DNA from: Hippophae tibetana
Taxonomy: Eukaryota; Streptophyta; Magnoliopsida; Rosales; Elaeagnaceae
Assembly: GCA_037013495.1 (NCBI GenBank)
Contig: CM072810.1
Coordinates: forward strand, 78,848,449-78,912,448
Direction of reading: 5' to 3'
Length of the DNA: 64,000 nucleotides
Shown piece by piece: positions 35,568-48,678 of the stretch; position 1 is the stretch's first letter, and the number at the start of each line of letters is the position of its first letter. The notes under the pieces are model-generated. The model was not told where the DNA came from. It did not search any database and worked only from the letters and a program-made list of their open reading frames with translations. Both the position numbers and the translations under genes were made by a program.

Positions 35568-38500
35568 GGAAGTAAAACGGAAATGTTGCAACAAAAGGTT
35601 TAAACCCTATTTAAGTGACGAAAACGATGGAATTTGTGTACAAAAATGAGTTTTCAAAGCAAGGAAAATTAATATTGTGTGAATCTACACGATCTTCAAT
35701 TTGATATTTTATAATAGTCGTTACAATACACGAGTACAAGATTATCGTAGTCAATACTTGCGACACATATTTATTAATTTTTTGTTTTTTGTTTTTGAAA
35801 ATATGAATAGTATCCATTTTATTTTTCACTCTCTTATATTTTCTAAAGCATATATATTGAGTGAAAACAATAATAAATAACCCTTGGTTGGCACCAATAT
35901 CTTCATTATAGCTCTTTTGAATAAATTCCAAAGTAAGTAAAACCGAAATGGTGTGACAAAAACATTAAAACCTTTCTAAGTGATGTAAATGATGCCATTT
36001 GTATTCAAAAATGAGGTTCCAAATCAAGGAATATTTATATTGTGTTAGTCTATACAATATGTGATTTGATATATTGTAATTCTTGTGTCTATAACCGAGT
36101 AAACAATTATCGTAGTTAATAGTTGGAACTCATATTTATCAAATATTTTGTTGTTTTTGAAAATTTGAGCAGTATTCCCTTCTTTTTCTCTTCTCTTATA
36201 TTTTTTAAAGAATAGAGATTGATTAAATAAATTAATAAATAACCCTTGGTTGGAACCAATATCTACTTTATAGCTCTTTTGAATAAAACCGAAAGGAAGT
36301 AAAATGGATATGTTGCAATAAAACGTTTAAACCCTATTTAAGTGACGTGAACGATGGAATTTGTGTACAAAAATGAGTTTCCAAAGCTAGGAAAATTAAT
36401 ATTGTGTAAATCTATACGATCTTCAATTTGATATATTATAATAGTCGTTTCAATACACGAGTACAAGATTATCGTAGTGAATACTTGCGACACATATCTA
36501 TTAATTTTTTTTATTGTTTTTGAAAATGTGAATAGTATCCATTTTATGTTTCTTTCTCTTATATTTTTTAAATAATATAGATTGAATGAAAACAATAATA
36601 AATAACAATTGGTGGGCACCAATATCTTAATTACAGCTTTTTGAATAAAATCGAAGGTAAGTAAAACCGAAATGGTGTGACAAAAACATTAAAACCTTGC
36701 TAAGTGATGTAAATGATGCCATTTGTGTTCAAAAATGAAGTTCCAAATCAAGGAATATTAATATTGTGTGAGTCTATACAATTTGCGTTTTGATATATTG
36801 TAATTCTTGTGTCTATAACCGAGTAAACAATTATCGTAGTTAATAGTTGGAACTCATATTTATCAAACTTTTTGTTGTTTTTGAAAATTTGAGCAGTAGT
36901 CCCTTCATTTTCTCTTCGCTTATATTTTTTAAAGAATAGAGATTGATTGAATAAATTAATAAATAATCATTGGTCGGAACCAATATCTACTTTATAGCTC
37001 TTTTGTATAAAATCGAAAGGAAGTAAAACGGAAATGTTGCAACAAAAGGTTTAAACCCTATTTATGTGACGAAAACGATAGAATTTGTGTACAAAAATGA
37101 GTTTCCAAAGCAAGGAAAATTAATATTGTGTGAATCTATACGATCTTCAATTTGATATATTATAATATTCGTTTCAATACACGAGTACAAGATTATCGTA
37201 GTGAATAGTTGCGACACATATTTATTAATTTTTTTATTGTTTTTGAAAATGTGAATAGTATCCATTTTATGTTTCTTTCTCTTATATTTTTTAAATAATA
37301 TAGATTGAATGAAAACAATTATAAATAACAATTGGTGGGCACCAATATCTTAATTATAGCTTTTTGAATAAAATCGAAGGTAAGTAAAACCGAAATGGTG
37401 TGACAAAAACATTTAAACCTTGCTAAGTGATGTAAATGATGCCATTTGTGTTCAAAAATGAAGTTCCAAATCAAGGAATTTTAATATTGTGTGAGTCTAT
37501 ATAATTTGTGTTTTGATATATTGTAATTCTTGTGTCTATAACCGAGTAAACAATTATCGTAGTTAATAGTTGGAACTCATTTTTATCAAACTTTTTGTTG
37601 TTTTTGAAAATTTGATGAGTAGTCCCTTCTTTTTCTCTTCGCTTATATTTTTTAAAGAATAGAGATTGATTGAATAAATTAATAAATAACCCTTGGTCGG
37701 AACCAATATCTACTTTATAGCTCTTTTGTATAAAATCGAAGGTAAGTAAAACCGAAAGGGTGTGACAAAAACATTTAAACCTTGCTAAGTAATGTAAATG
37801 ATGCCATTTGTGTTCAAAAATGAAGTTCCAAATCAAGGAATATTAATATTGTGTGAGTCTATATAATTTGTGTTTTGATATATTGTAATTCTTGTGTCTA
37901 TAACCGAGTAAACAATTATCGTAGTTAATAGTTGGAACTCATATTTATCAAACTTTTTGTTGTTTTTGAAAATTTGAGCAGTAGTCCCTTCTTTTTCTCT
38001 TCGCTTATATTTTTTAAAGAATAGAGATTGATTGAATAAATTAATAAATAACCCTTGGTCGGAACCAATATCTACTTTATAGCTCTTTTGTATAAAATCG
38101 AAAGGAAGTAAAACGGAAATGTTGCAACAAAAGGTTTAAACCCTATTTAAGTAACGAAAACGATGGAATTTGTGTACAAAAATGAGTTTCCAAAGCAAAG
38201 AAAATTGATATTGTGTGAATCTATAAGATCTTCCATTTGATATATTATAATAGTCGTTTCAATACACGAGTACAGGATTATCGTAGTGAATACTTGCGAC
38301 ACATATTTATTAATTTTTTTTTTTGTTTTTGTTAATGTGAATAGTATCCATTTTATTTTTCACTCTATTTTATTTTTTAAAGAATATAGATTGAATGAAA
38401 ACAATAATAAATAACCCTTGGTTGGCACCAATATCTTCATTATAGCTCTTTTGAATAAAATCCAAAGTAAGTAAAACCGAAATGGTGTGACAAAAACATT

Positions 38501-41040
38501 AAAACCTTGCTAAGTGATGTAAATGATGCCATTTGTGTTCAAAAATGTGGTTTCAAATCAAGGAATATTAATATTGTGTTAGTCTATACAATATGTGATT
38601 TGATATATTGAAATTCTTGTGTCTATAACCGAGTATACAATTATCGTAGTTAATAGTTGGAACTCATATTTATCAAATTTTTTGTTGTTTTTGAAAATTT
38701 GAGTAGTATTCCCTTCTTTTTCTCTTCTCTTATATTTTTTAAAGAATAGAGATTGATTAAATAAATTAATAAATAACCCTTGGTCGGAACCAATATCTAC
38801 TTTATAGCTCTTTTGAATAAAACCGAAAGGAAGTAAAATGGATATGTTGCAATAAAACGTTTAAACCCTATTTAAGTGACGAAAACGATGGAATTTGTGT
38901 ACAAAAATGAGTTTCCAAAGCAAGGAAAATTAATATTGTGTGAATCTATACGATCTTCAATTTGATATATTATAATAGTCGTTTCAATACACGAGTACCA
39001 GATTATCGTAGTGAATACTTGCGACACATATTTATTAATTTTTTTATTGTTTTTGAAAATGTGAATAGTATCCATTTTATTTTTCACTCTCTTATATTTT
39101 TTAAAGAATATAGATTGAATGAAAACAATAATAAATAACCCTTGGTTGGCACCAATATCTTCATTATAGCTCTTTTGAATAAAATCCAACGTAAGTAAAA
39201 CCGAAATGGTGTGACAAAAACATTAAAACCTTGCTAAGTGATGTAAATGATGCCATTTGTGTTCAAAAATGTGGTTTCAAATCAAGGAATATTAATATTG
39301 TGTTAGTCTATACAATATGTGATTTGATATATTGAAATTCTTGTGTCTATAACCGAGTAAACAATTATCGTAGTTAATAGTTGGAACTCATATTTATCAA
39401 ATTTTTTGTTGTTTTTGAAAATTTGAGCAGTAGTCCCTTCTTTTTCTCTTCGCTTATAATTTTTAAAGAATAGAGATTGATTGAATAAATTAATAAATAA
39501 CTCTTGGTCGGAACCAATATCTACTTTATAGCTCTTTTGTATAAAATCGAAGGTAAGTAAAACGGAAATGGTGTGACAAAAACATTAAAACCTTGCTAAG
39601 TGATGTAAATGATGCCATTTGTGTTCAAAAATGAAGTTCCAAATCAAGGAATATTAATATTGTGTGAGTCTATACAATTTGTGTTTTGATATATTGTAAT
39701 TCTTGTGTCTATAACCGAGTAAACAATTATCGTAGTAAATAGTTGGAACTCATATTTATCAAACTTTTTGTTGTTTTTGAAAATTTGAGTAGTATTCCCT
39801 TCTTTTTCTCTTCTCTTATATTTTTTAAAGAATAGAGATTGATTAAATAAATTAATAAATAACCCTTGGTCGGAACCAATATCTACTTTATAGCTCTTTT
39901 GAATAAAACCGAAAGGAAGTAAAATGGATATGTTGCAATAAAACGTTTAAACCCTATTTAAGTGACGAAAACGATGGAATTTGTGTACAAAAATGAGTTT
40001 CCAAAGCAAGGAAAATTAATATTGTGTGAATCTATACGATCTTCAATTTGATATATTATAATAGTCGTTTCAATACACGAGTACAAGATTATCGTAGTGA
40101 ATACTTGCGACACATATTTATTAATTTTTTTATTGTTTTTGAAAATGTGAATAGTATCCATTTTATGTTTCTTTCTCTTATATTTTTTAAATAATATAGA
40201 TTGAATGAAAACAATTATAAATAACAATTGGTGGGCACCAATATCTCAATTACAGCTTTTTGAATAAAATCGAAGGTAAGTAAAACCGAAATGGTGTGAC
40301 AAAAACATTTAAACCTTGCTAAGTGATGTAAATGATGCCATTTGTGTTCAAAAATGTGGTTTCAAATCAAGGAATATTAATATTGTGTTAGTCTATACAA
40401 TATGTGATTTGATATATTGAAATTCTTGTGTCTATAACCGAGTAAACAATTATCGTAGTTAATAGGTTGAACTCATATTTATCAAATTTTTTGTTGTTTT
40501 TGAAAATTTGAGCAGTAGTCCCTTCTTTTTCTCTTCGCTTATATTTTTTAAAGAATAGAGATTGATTGAATAAATTAATAAATAACCCTTGGTCGGAACC
40601 AATATCTACTTTATAGCTCTTTTGTATAAAATCAAAAGGAAGTAAAACATAAATGTTGCAACAAAAGGTTTAAACCCTATTTAAGTAACGAAAACGATGG
40701 AATTTGTGTACAAAAATGAGTTTCCAAAGCAAAGAAAATTAATATTGTGTGAATCTATAAGATCTTCAATTTGATATATTATAATAGTCGTTTCAATACA
40801 CGAGTACAAGATTATCGTAGTGAATACTTGCGACACATATTTATTATTTTTTTTTTGTTTTTGAAAATGTGAATAGTATCCATTTTATTTTTCACTCTCT
40901 TATATTTTTTAAAGAATATAGATTGAATGAAAACAATAATAAATAACCCTTGGTTGGCACCAATATCTTCATTATAGCTCTTTTGAATAAAATCCAAAGT
41001 AAGTAAAACCGAAATGGTGTGACAAAAACATTAAAACCTT
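35248..41040 (+). repeat. Sixteen-monomer tandem duplication, copy 1 (5,793 bp)
   Basis: This is the largest clean tandem unit in the window. It starts at the t of acctttctaagtg (35,248), a marker that reappears at 41,041. The order begins A B A B A B A A B A B A A B A B. Copy 2 follows directly. Shared private states include tgcaatacc-free T runs with gtttttgttaatg near 38,325, gagtacaggattatc near 38,271, gagtaccagattatc near 38,995, gtggtttcaaatc at three leaders and aataggttgaactc near 40,460. Confidence 0.93.
35568..36294 (+). repeat. B-A dimer of 727 bp, copy 3
   Basis: This dimer shares gagttttcaaagc and gaatctacacg with copy 2 and adds tcgttacaatac and attgagtgaaaac. It lies inside the 5,793-bp duplication, so it reappears near 41,361-42,087. 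Confidence 0.85.
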
Positions 41041-44000
41041 TCTAAGTGATGTAAATGATGCCATTTGTATTCAAAAATGAGGTTCCAAATCAAGGAATAT
41101 TTATATTGTGTTAGTCTATACAATATGTGATTTGATATATTGTAATTCTTGTGTCTATAACCGAGTAAACAATTATCGTAGTTAATAGTTGGAACTCATA
41201 TTTATCAAATATTTTGTTGTTTTTGAAAATTTGAGGAGTAGTCCCTTCTTTTTCCCTTCGCTTATATTTTTTATAGAATAGAGATTGATTGAATAAATTA
41301 ATAAATAACCCTTGGTCGGAACCAATATCTACTTTATAGCTCTTTTAAATAAAAGCGAAAGGAAGTAAAACGGAAATGTTGCAACAAAAGGTTTAAACCC
41401 TATTTAAGTGACGAAAACGATGGAATTTGTGTACAAAAATGAGTTTTCAAAGCAAGGAAAATTAATATTGTGTGAATCTACACGATCTTCAATTTGATAT
41501 TTTATAATAATCGTTACAATACACGAGTACAAGATTATCGTAGTCAATACTTGCGACACATATTTATTAATTTTTTGTTTTTTGTTTTTGAAAATATGAA
41601 TAGTATCCATTTTATTTTTCACTCTCTTATATTTTCTAAAGCATATATATTGAGTGAAAACAATAATAAATAACCCTTGGTTGGCACCAATATCTTCATT
41701 ATAGCTCTTTTGAATAAATTCCAAAGTAAGTAAAACCGAAATGGTGTGACAAAAACATTAAAACCTTTCTAAGTGATGTAAATGATGCCATTTGTATTCA
41801 AAAATGAGGTTCCAAATCAAGGAATATTTATATTGTGTTAGTCTATACAATATGTGATTTGATATATTGTAATTCTTGTGTCTATAACCGAGTAAACAAT
41901 TATCGTAGTTAATAGTTGGAACTCATATTTATCAAATATTTTGTTGTTTTTGAAAATTTGAGCAGTATTCCCTTCTTTTTCTCTTCTCTTATATTTTTTA
42001 AAGAATAGAGATTGATTAAATAAATTAATAAATAACCCTTGGTTGGAACCAATATCTACTTTATAGCTCTTTTGAATAAAACCGAAAGGAAGTAAAATGG
42101 ATATGTTGCAATAAAACGTTTAAACCCTATTTAAGTGACGTGAACGATGGAATTTGTGTACAAAAATGAGTTTCCAAAGCTAGGAAAATTAATATTGTGT
42201 AAATCTATACGATCTTCAATTTGATATATTATAATAGTCGTTTCAATACACGAGTACAAGATTATCGTAGTGAATACTTGCGACACATATCTATTAATTT
42301 TTTTTATTGTTTTTGAAAATGTGAATAGTATCCATTTTATGTTTCTTTCTCTTATATTTTTTAAATAATATAGATTGAATGAAAACAATAATAAATAACA
42401 ATTGGTGGGCACCAATATCTTAATTACAGCTTTTTGAATAAAATCGAAGGTAAGTAAAACCGAAATGGTGTGACAAAAACATTAAAACCTTGCTAAGTGA
42501 TGTAAATGATGCCATTTGTGTTCAAAAATGAAGTTCCAAATCAAGGAATATTAATATTGTGTGAGTCTATACAATTTGCGTTTTGATATATTGTAATTCT
42601 TGTGTCTATAACCGAGTAAACAATTATCGTAGTTAATAGTTGGAACTCATATTTATCAAACTTTTTGTTGTTTTTGAAAATTTGAGCAGTAGTCCCTTCA
42701 TTTTCTCTTCGCTTATATTTTTTAAAGAATAGAGATTGATTGAATAAATTAATAAATAATCATTGGTCGGAACCAATATCTACTTTATAGCTCTTTTGTA
42801 TAAAATCGAAAGGAAGTAAAACGGAAATGTTGCAACAAAAGGTTTAAACCCTATTTATGTGACGAAAACGATAGAATTTGTGTACAAAAATGAGTTTCCA
42901 AAGCAAGGAAAATTAATATTGTGTGAATCTATACGATCTTCAATTTGATATATTATAATATTCGTTTCAATACACGAGTACAAGATTATCGTAGTGAATA
43001 GTTGCGACACATATTTATTAATTTTTTTATTGTTTTTGAAAATGTGAATAGTATCCATTTTATGTTTCTTTCTCTTATATTTTTTAAATAATATAGATTG
43101 AATGAAAACAATTATAAATAACAATTGGTGGGCACCAATATCTTAATTATAGCTTTTTGAATAAAATCGAAGGTAAGTAAAACCGAAATGGTGTGACAAA
43201 AACATTTAAACCTTGCTAAGTGATGTAAATGATGCCATTTGTGTTCAAAAATGAAGTTCCAAATCAAGGAATTTTAATATTGTGTGAGTCTATATAATTT
43301 GTGTTTTGATATATTGTAATTCTTGTGTCTATAACCGAGTAAACAATTATCGTAGTTAATAGTTGGAACTCATTTTTATCAAACTTTTTGTTGTTTTTGA
43401 AAATTTGATGAGTAGTCCCTTCTTTTTCTCTTCGCTTATATTTTTTAAAGAATAGAGATTGATTGAATAAATTAATAAATAACCCTTGGTCGGAACCAAT
43501 ATCTACTTTATAGCTCTTTTGTATAAAATCGAAGGTAAGTAAAACCGAAAGGGTGTGACAAAAACATTTAAACCTTGCTAAGTAATGTAAATGATGCCAT
43601 TTGTGTTCAAAAATGAAGTTCCAAATCAAGGAATATTAATATTGTGTGAGTCTATATAATTTGTGTTTTGATATATTGTAATTCTTGTGTCTATAACCGA
43701 GTAAACAATTATCGTAGTTAATAGTTGGAACTCATATTTATCAAACTTTTTGTTGTTTTTGAAAATTTGAGCAGTAGTCCCTTCTTTTTCTCTTCGCTTA
43801 TATTTTTTAAAGAATAGAGATTGATTGAATAAATTAATAAATAACCCTTGGTCGGAACCAATATCTACTTTATAGCTCTTTTGTATAAAATCGAAAGGAA
43901 GTAAAACGGAAATGTTGCAACAAAAGGTTTAAACCCTATTTAAGTAACGAAAACGATGGAATTTGTGTACAAAAATGAGTTTCCAAAGCAAAGAAAATTG

Positions 44001-45344
44001 ATATTGTGTGAATCTATAAGATCTTCCATTTGATATATTATAATAGTCGTTTCAATACACGAGTACAGGATTATCGTAGTGAATACTTGCGACACATATT
44101 TATTAATTTTTTTTTTGTTTTTGTTAATGTGAATAGTATCCATTTTATTTTTCACTCTATTTTATTTTTTAAAGAATATAGATTGAATGAAAACAATAAT
44201 AAATAACCCTTGGTTGGCACCAATATCTTCATTATAGCTCTTTTGAATAAAATCCAAAGTAAGTAAAACCGAAATGGTGTGACAAAAACATTAAAACCTT
44301 GCTAAGTGATGTAAATGATGCCATTTGTGTTCAAAAATGTGGTTTCAAATCAAGGAATATTAATATTGTGTTAGTCTATACAATATGTGATTTGATATAT
44401 TGAAATTCTTGTGTCTATAACCGAGTATACAATTATCGTAGTTAATAGTTGGAACTCATATTTATCAAATTTTTTGTTGTTTTTGAAAATTTGAGTAGTA
44501 TTCCCTTCTTTTTCTCTTCTCTTATATTTTTTAAAGAATAGAGATTGATTAAATAAATTAATAAATAACCCTTGGTCGGAACCAATATCTACTTTATAGC
44601 TCTTTTGAATAAAACCGAAAGGAAGTAAAATGGATATGTTGCAATAAAACGTTTAAACCCTATTTAAGTGACGAAAACGATGGAATTTGTGTACAAAAAT
44701 GAGTTTCCAAAGCAAGGAAAATTAATATTGTGTGAATCTATACGATCTTCAATTTGATATATTATAATAGTCGTTTCAATACACGAGTACCAGATTATCG
44801 TAGTGAATACTTGCGACACATATTTATTAATTTTTTTATTGTTTTTGAAAATGTGAATAGTATCCATTTTATTTTTCACTCTCTTATATTTTTTAAAGAA
44901 TATAGATTGAATGAAAACAATAATAAATAACCCTTGGTTGGCACCAATATCTTCATTATAGCTCTTTTGAATAAAATCCAACGTAAGTAAAACCGAAATG
45001 GTGTGACAAAAACATTAAAACCTTGCTAAGTGATGTAAATGATGCCATTTGTGTTCAAAAATGTGGTTTCAAATCAAGGAATATTAATATTGTGTTAGTC
45101 TATACAATATGTGATTTGATATATTGAAATTCTTGTGTCTATAACCGAGTAAACAATTATCGTAGTTAATAGTTGGAACTCATATTTATCAAATTTTTTG
45201 TTGTTTTTGAAAATTTGAGCAGTAGTCCCTTCTTTTTCTCTTCGCTTATAATTTTTAAAGAATAGAGATTGATTGAATAAATTAATAAATAACTCTTGGT
45301 CGGAACCAATATCTACTTTATAGCTCTTTTGTATAAAATCGAAG

Positions 45345-45706
45345 GTAAGTAAAACGGAAATGGTGTGACAAAAACATTAAAACCTTGCTAAGTGATGTAA
45401 ATGATGCCATTTGTGTTCAAAAATGAAGTTCCAAATCAAGGAATATTAATATTGTGTGAGTCTATACAATTTGTGTTTTGATATATTGTAATTCTTGTGT
45501 CTATAACCGAGTAAACAATTATCGTAGTTAATAGTTGGAACTCATATTTATCAAACTTTTTGTTGTTTTTGAAAATTTGAGTAGTATTCCCTTCTTTTTC
45601 TCTTCTCTTATATTTTTTAAAGAATAGAGATTGATTAAATAAATTAATAAATAACCCTTGGTCGGAACCAATATCTACTTTATAGCTCTTTTGAATAAAA
45701 CCGAAA
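45345..45706 (+). repeat. Reference A-type monomer (L1-A-G), 362 bp
   Basis: This is a clean example of the A class, phased to start at the g of gtaagtaaaac. In order it holds the junction gtaagtaaaac, the L1 leader with accttgctaagtgatg, the shared segment tgtgttcaaaaatgaag, the 12-bp palindrome aatattaatatt, the A body with ctataaccgagtaaac, the anchor attatcgtag followed by ttaatagttggaactcat, a T-rich stretch ending gaaaatttgag, a polypyrimidine stretch, and the G tail with ttggtcggaaccaa. Because 361 and 362 are not multiples of 3, reading frames shift at each monomer boundary and no frame runs on through the array. Confidence 0.9.
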
Positions 45707-45916
45707 GGAAGTAAAATGGATATGTTGCAATAAAACGTTTAAACCCTATTTAAGTGACGAAAACGATGGAATTTGTGTACAAAAATGAGTTTCCAAAGCA
45801 AGGAAAATTAATATTGTGTGAATCTATACGATCTTCAATTTGATATATTATAATAGTCGTTTCAATACACGAGTACAAGATTATCGTAGTGAATACTTGC
45901 GACACATATTTATTAA

Positions 45917-45945
45917 TTTTTTTTTTGTTTTTGTTAATGTGAATA
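45917..45945 (+). other. Short gene-conversion-like patch in a B monomer
   Basis: In copy 2 of the 5,793-bp duplication this B monomer has an uninterrupted T run and gtttttgttaatg. Its partner in copy 1 (near 40,120-40,150) has tttttttattg and gtttttgaaaatg. The patch matches the B monomer five units upstream (near 44,107-44,135). Matching flanks on both sides favour conversion of a short tract over crossover. Confidence 0.7.
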
Positions 45946-46870
45946 GTATCCATTTTATGTTTCTTTCTCTTATATTTTTTAAATAATATAGATTGAATGA
46001 AAACAATTATAAATAACAATTGGTGGGCACCAATATCTCAATTACAGCTTTTTGAATAAAATCGAAGGTAAGTAAAACCGAAATGGTGTGACAAAAACAT
46101 TTAAACCTTGCTAAGTGATGTAAATGATGCCATTTGTGTTCAAAAATGTGGTTTTAAATCAAGGAATATTAATATTGTGTTAGTCTATACAATATGTGAT
46201 TTGATATATTGAAATTCTTGTGTCTATAACCGAGTAAACAATTATCGTAGTTAATAGGTTGAACTCATATTTATCAAATTTTTTGTTGTTTTTGAAAATT
46301 TGAGCAGTAGTCCCTTCTTTTTCTCTTCGCTTATATTTTTTAAAGAATAGAGATTGATTGAATAAATTAATAAATAACCCTTGGTCGGAACCAATATCTA
46401 CTTTATAGCTCTTTTGTATAAAATCAAAAGGAAGTAAAACATAAATGTTGCAACAAAAGGTTTAAACCCTATTTAAGTAACGAAAACGATGGAATTTGTG
46501 TACAAAAATGAGTTTCCAAAGCAAAGAAAATTAATATTGTGTGAATCTATAAGATCTTCAATTTGATATATTATAATAGTCGTTTCAATACACGAGTACA
46601 AGATTATCGTAGTGAATACTTGCGACACATATTTATTATTTTTTTTTTGTTTTTGAAAATGTGAATAGTATCCATTTTATTTTTCACTCTCTTATATTTT
46701 TTAAAGAATATAGATTGAATGAAAACAATAATAAATAACCCTTGGTTGGCACCAATATCTTCATTATAGCTCTTTTGAATAAAATCCAAAGTAAGTAAAA
46801 CCGAAATGGTTTGACAAAAACATTAAAACCGTGCTAAGTGATGTAAATGATGCCATTTGTGTTCAAAAAT

Positions 46871-48678
46871 GTGGTTTCAAATCAAGGAATATTAATATTG
46901 TGTTAGTCTATACAATATGTGATTTGATATATTGAAATTCTTGTGTCTATAACCGAGTAAACAATTATCGTAGTTAATAGTTGGAACTCATATTTATCAA
47001 ATTTTTTGTTGTTTTTGAAAATTTGAGCAGTAGTCCCTTCTTTTTCTCTTCGCTTATAATTTTTAAAGAATAGAGATTGATTGAATAAATTAATAAATAA
47101 CCCTTGGTCGGAACCAATATCTACTTTATAGCTCTTTTGTATAAAATCGAAGGTAAGTAAAACGGAAATGGTGTGACAAAAACATTAAAACCTTGCTAAG
47201 TGATGTAAATGATGCCATTTGTGTTCAAAAATGAAGTTCCAAATCAAGGAATATTAATATTGTGTGAGTCTATACAATTTGTGTTTTGATATATTGTAAT
47301 TCTTGTGTCTATAACCGAGTAAACAATTATCGTAGTTAATAGTTGGAACTCATATTTATCAAACTTTTTGTTGTTTTTGAAAATTTGAGTAGTATTCCCT
47401 TCTTTTTCTCTTCTCTTATATTTTTTAAAGAATAGAGATTGATTAAATAAATTAATAAATAACCCTTGGTCGGAACCAATATCTACTTTATAGCTCTTTT
47501 GAATAAAACCGAAAGGAAGTAAAATGGATATGTTGCAATAAAACGTTTAAACCCTATTTAAGTGACGAAAACGATGGAATTTGTGTACAAAAATGAGTTT
47601 CCAAAGCAAGGAAAATTAATATTGTGTGAATCTATACGATCTTCAATTTGATATATTATAATAGTCGTTTCAATACACGAGTACAAGATTATCGTAGTGA
47701 ATACTTGCGACACATATTTATTAATTTTTTTATTGTTTTTGAAAATGTGAATAGTATCCATTTTATGTTTCTTTCTCTTATATTTTTTAAATAATATAGA
47801 TTGAATGAAAACAATTATAAATAACAATTGGTGGGCACCAATATCTTAATTACAGCTTTTTGAATAAAATCGAAGGTAAGTAAAACCGAAATGGTGTGAC
47901 AAAAACATTTAAACCTTGCTAAGTGATGTAAATGATGCCATTTGTGTTCAAAAATGAAGTTCCAAATCAAGGAATATTAATATTGTGTGAGTCTATATAA
48001 TTTGTGTTTTGATATATTGTAATTCTTGTGTCTATAACCGAGTAAACAATTATCGTAGTTAATAGTTGGAACTCAAATTTATCAAACTTTTTGTTGTTTT
48101 TGAAAATTTGAGCAGTAGTCCCTTCTTTTTCTCTTCGCTTATATTTTTTATAGAATAGAGATTGATTGAATAAATTAATAAATAACCCTTGGTCGGAACC
48201 AATATCTACTTTATAGCTCTTTTAAATAAAAGCAAAAGGAAGTAAAACGGAAATGTTGCAACAAATGGTTTAAACCCTATTTAAGTGACGAAAACGATGG
48301 AATTTGTGTACAAAAATGAGTTTCCAAAGCAAGGAAAATTAATATTGTGTGAATGTATACGATCTTCAATTTGATATATTATAATAGTCGTTTCAATACA
48401 CAAGTACAAGATTATCGTAGTGAATACTTGCGACACATATTTATTATTTTTTTTTTGTTTTTGAAAATGTGAATAGTATCCATTTTATTTTTCACTCTAT
48501 TATATTTTTTAAAGAATATAGATTGAATGAAAACAATAATAAATAACCCTTGGTTGGCACCAATATCTTCATTATAGCTCTTTTGAATAAAATCCAAAGT
48601 AAGTAAAACCGAAATGGTGTGACAAAAACATTAAAACCTTGCTAAGTGATGTAAATGATGCCATTTGTGTTCAAAAAT
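46871..48678 (+). repeat. Five-monomer unit (1,808 bp), copy 2
   Basis: This has the same phase and body order as copy 1. It carries ggaactcaaattt, agcaaaaggaag and caaatggtttaaacc near 48,070-48,270, all shared with copy 3, and gaatgtatacg with aatacacaagtac near 48,352-48,400. Confidence 0.87.

Larger units (their letters stand above)
41041..46832 (+). repeat. Sixteen-monomer tandem duplication, copy 2 (5,792 bp)
   Basis: This copy is almost identical to copy 1. The 1-bp length difference comes from an 11-T versus 10-T run (about 38,314-38,324 versus 44,107-44,116). Other differences are ataataatcg near 41,514, gtagttaatag versus gtagtaaatag near 45,528, and a small patch near 45,918-45,940 that looks like gene conversion. 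Confidence 0.93.
45063..46870 (+). repeat. Five-monomer unit (1,808 bp), right-domain series, copy 1
   Basis: This unit is phased on the private leader state gtggtttcaaatc, which recurs at 45,063, 46,871, 48,679 and 50,487, exactly 1,808 bp apart. The body order is A A B A B. This first unit overlaps the end of the 5,792-bp copy and also holds a second gtgg leader at 46,148. Confidence 0.85.
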
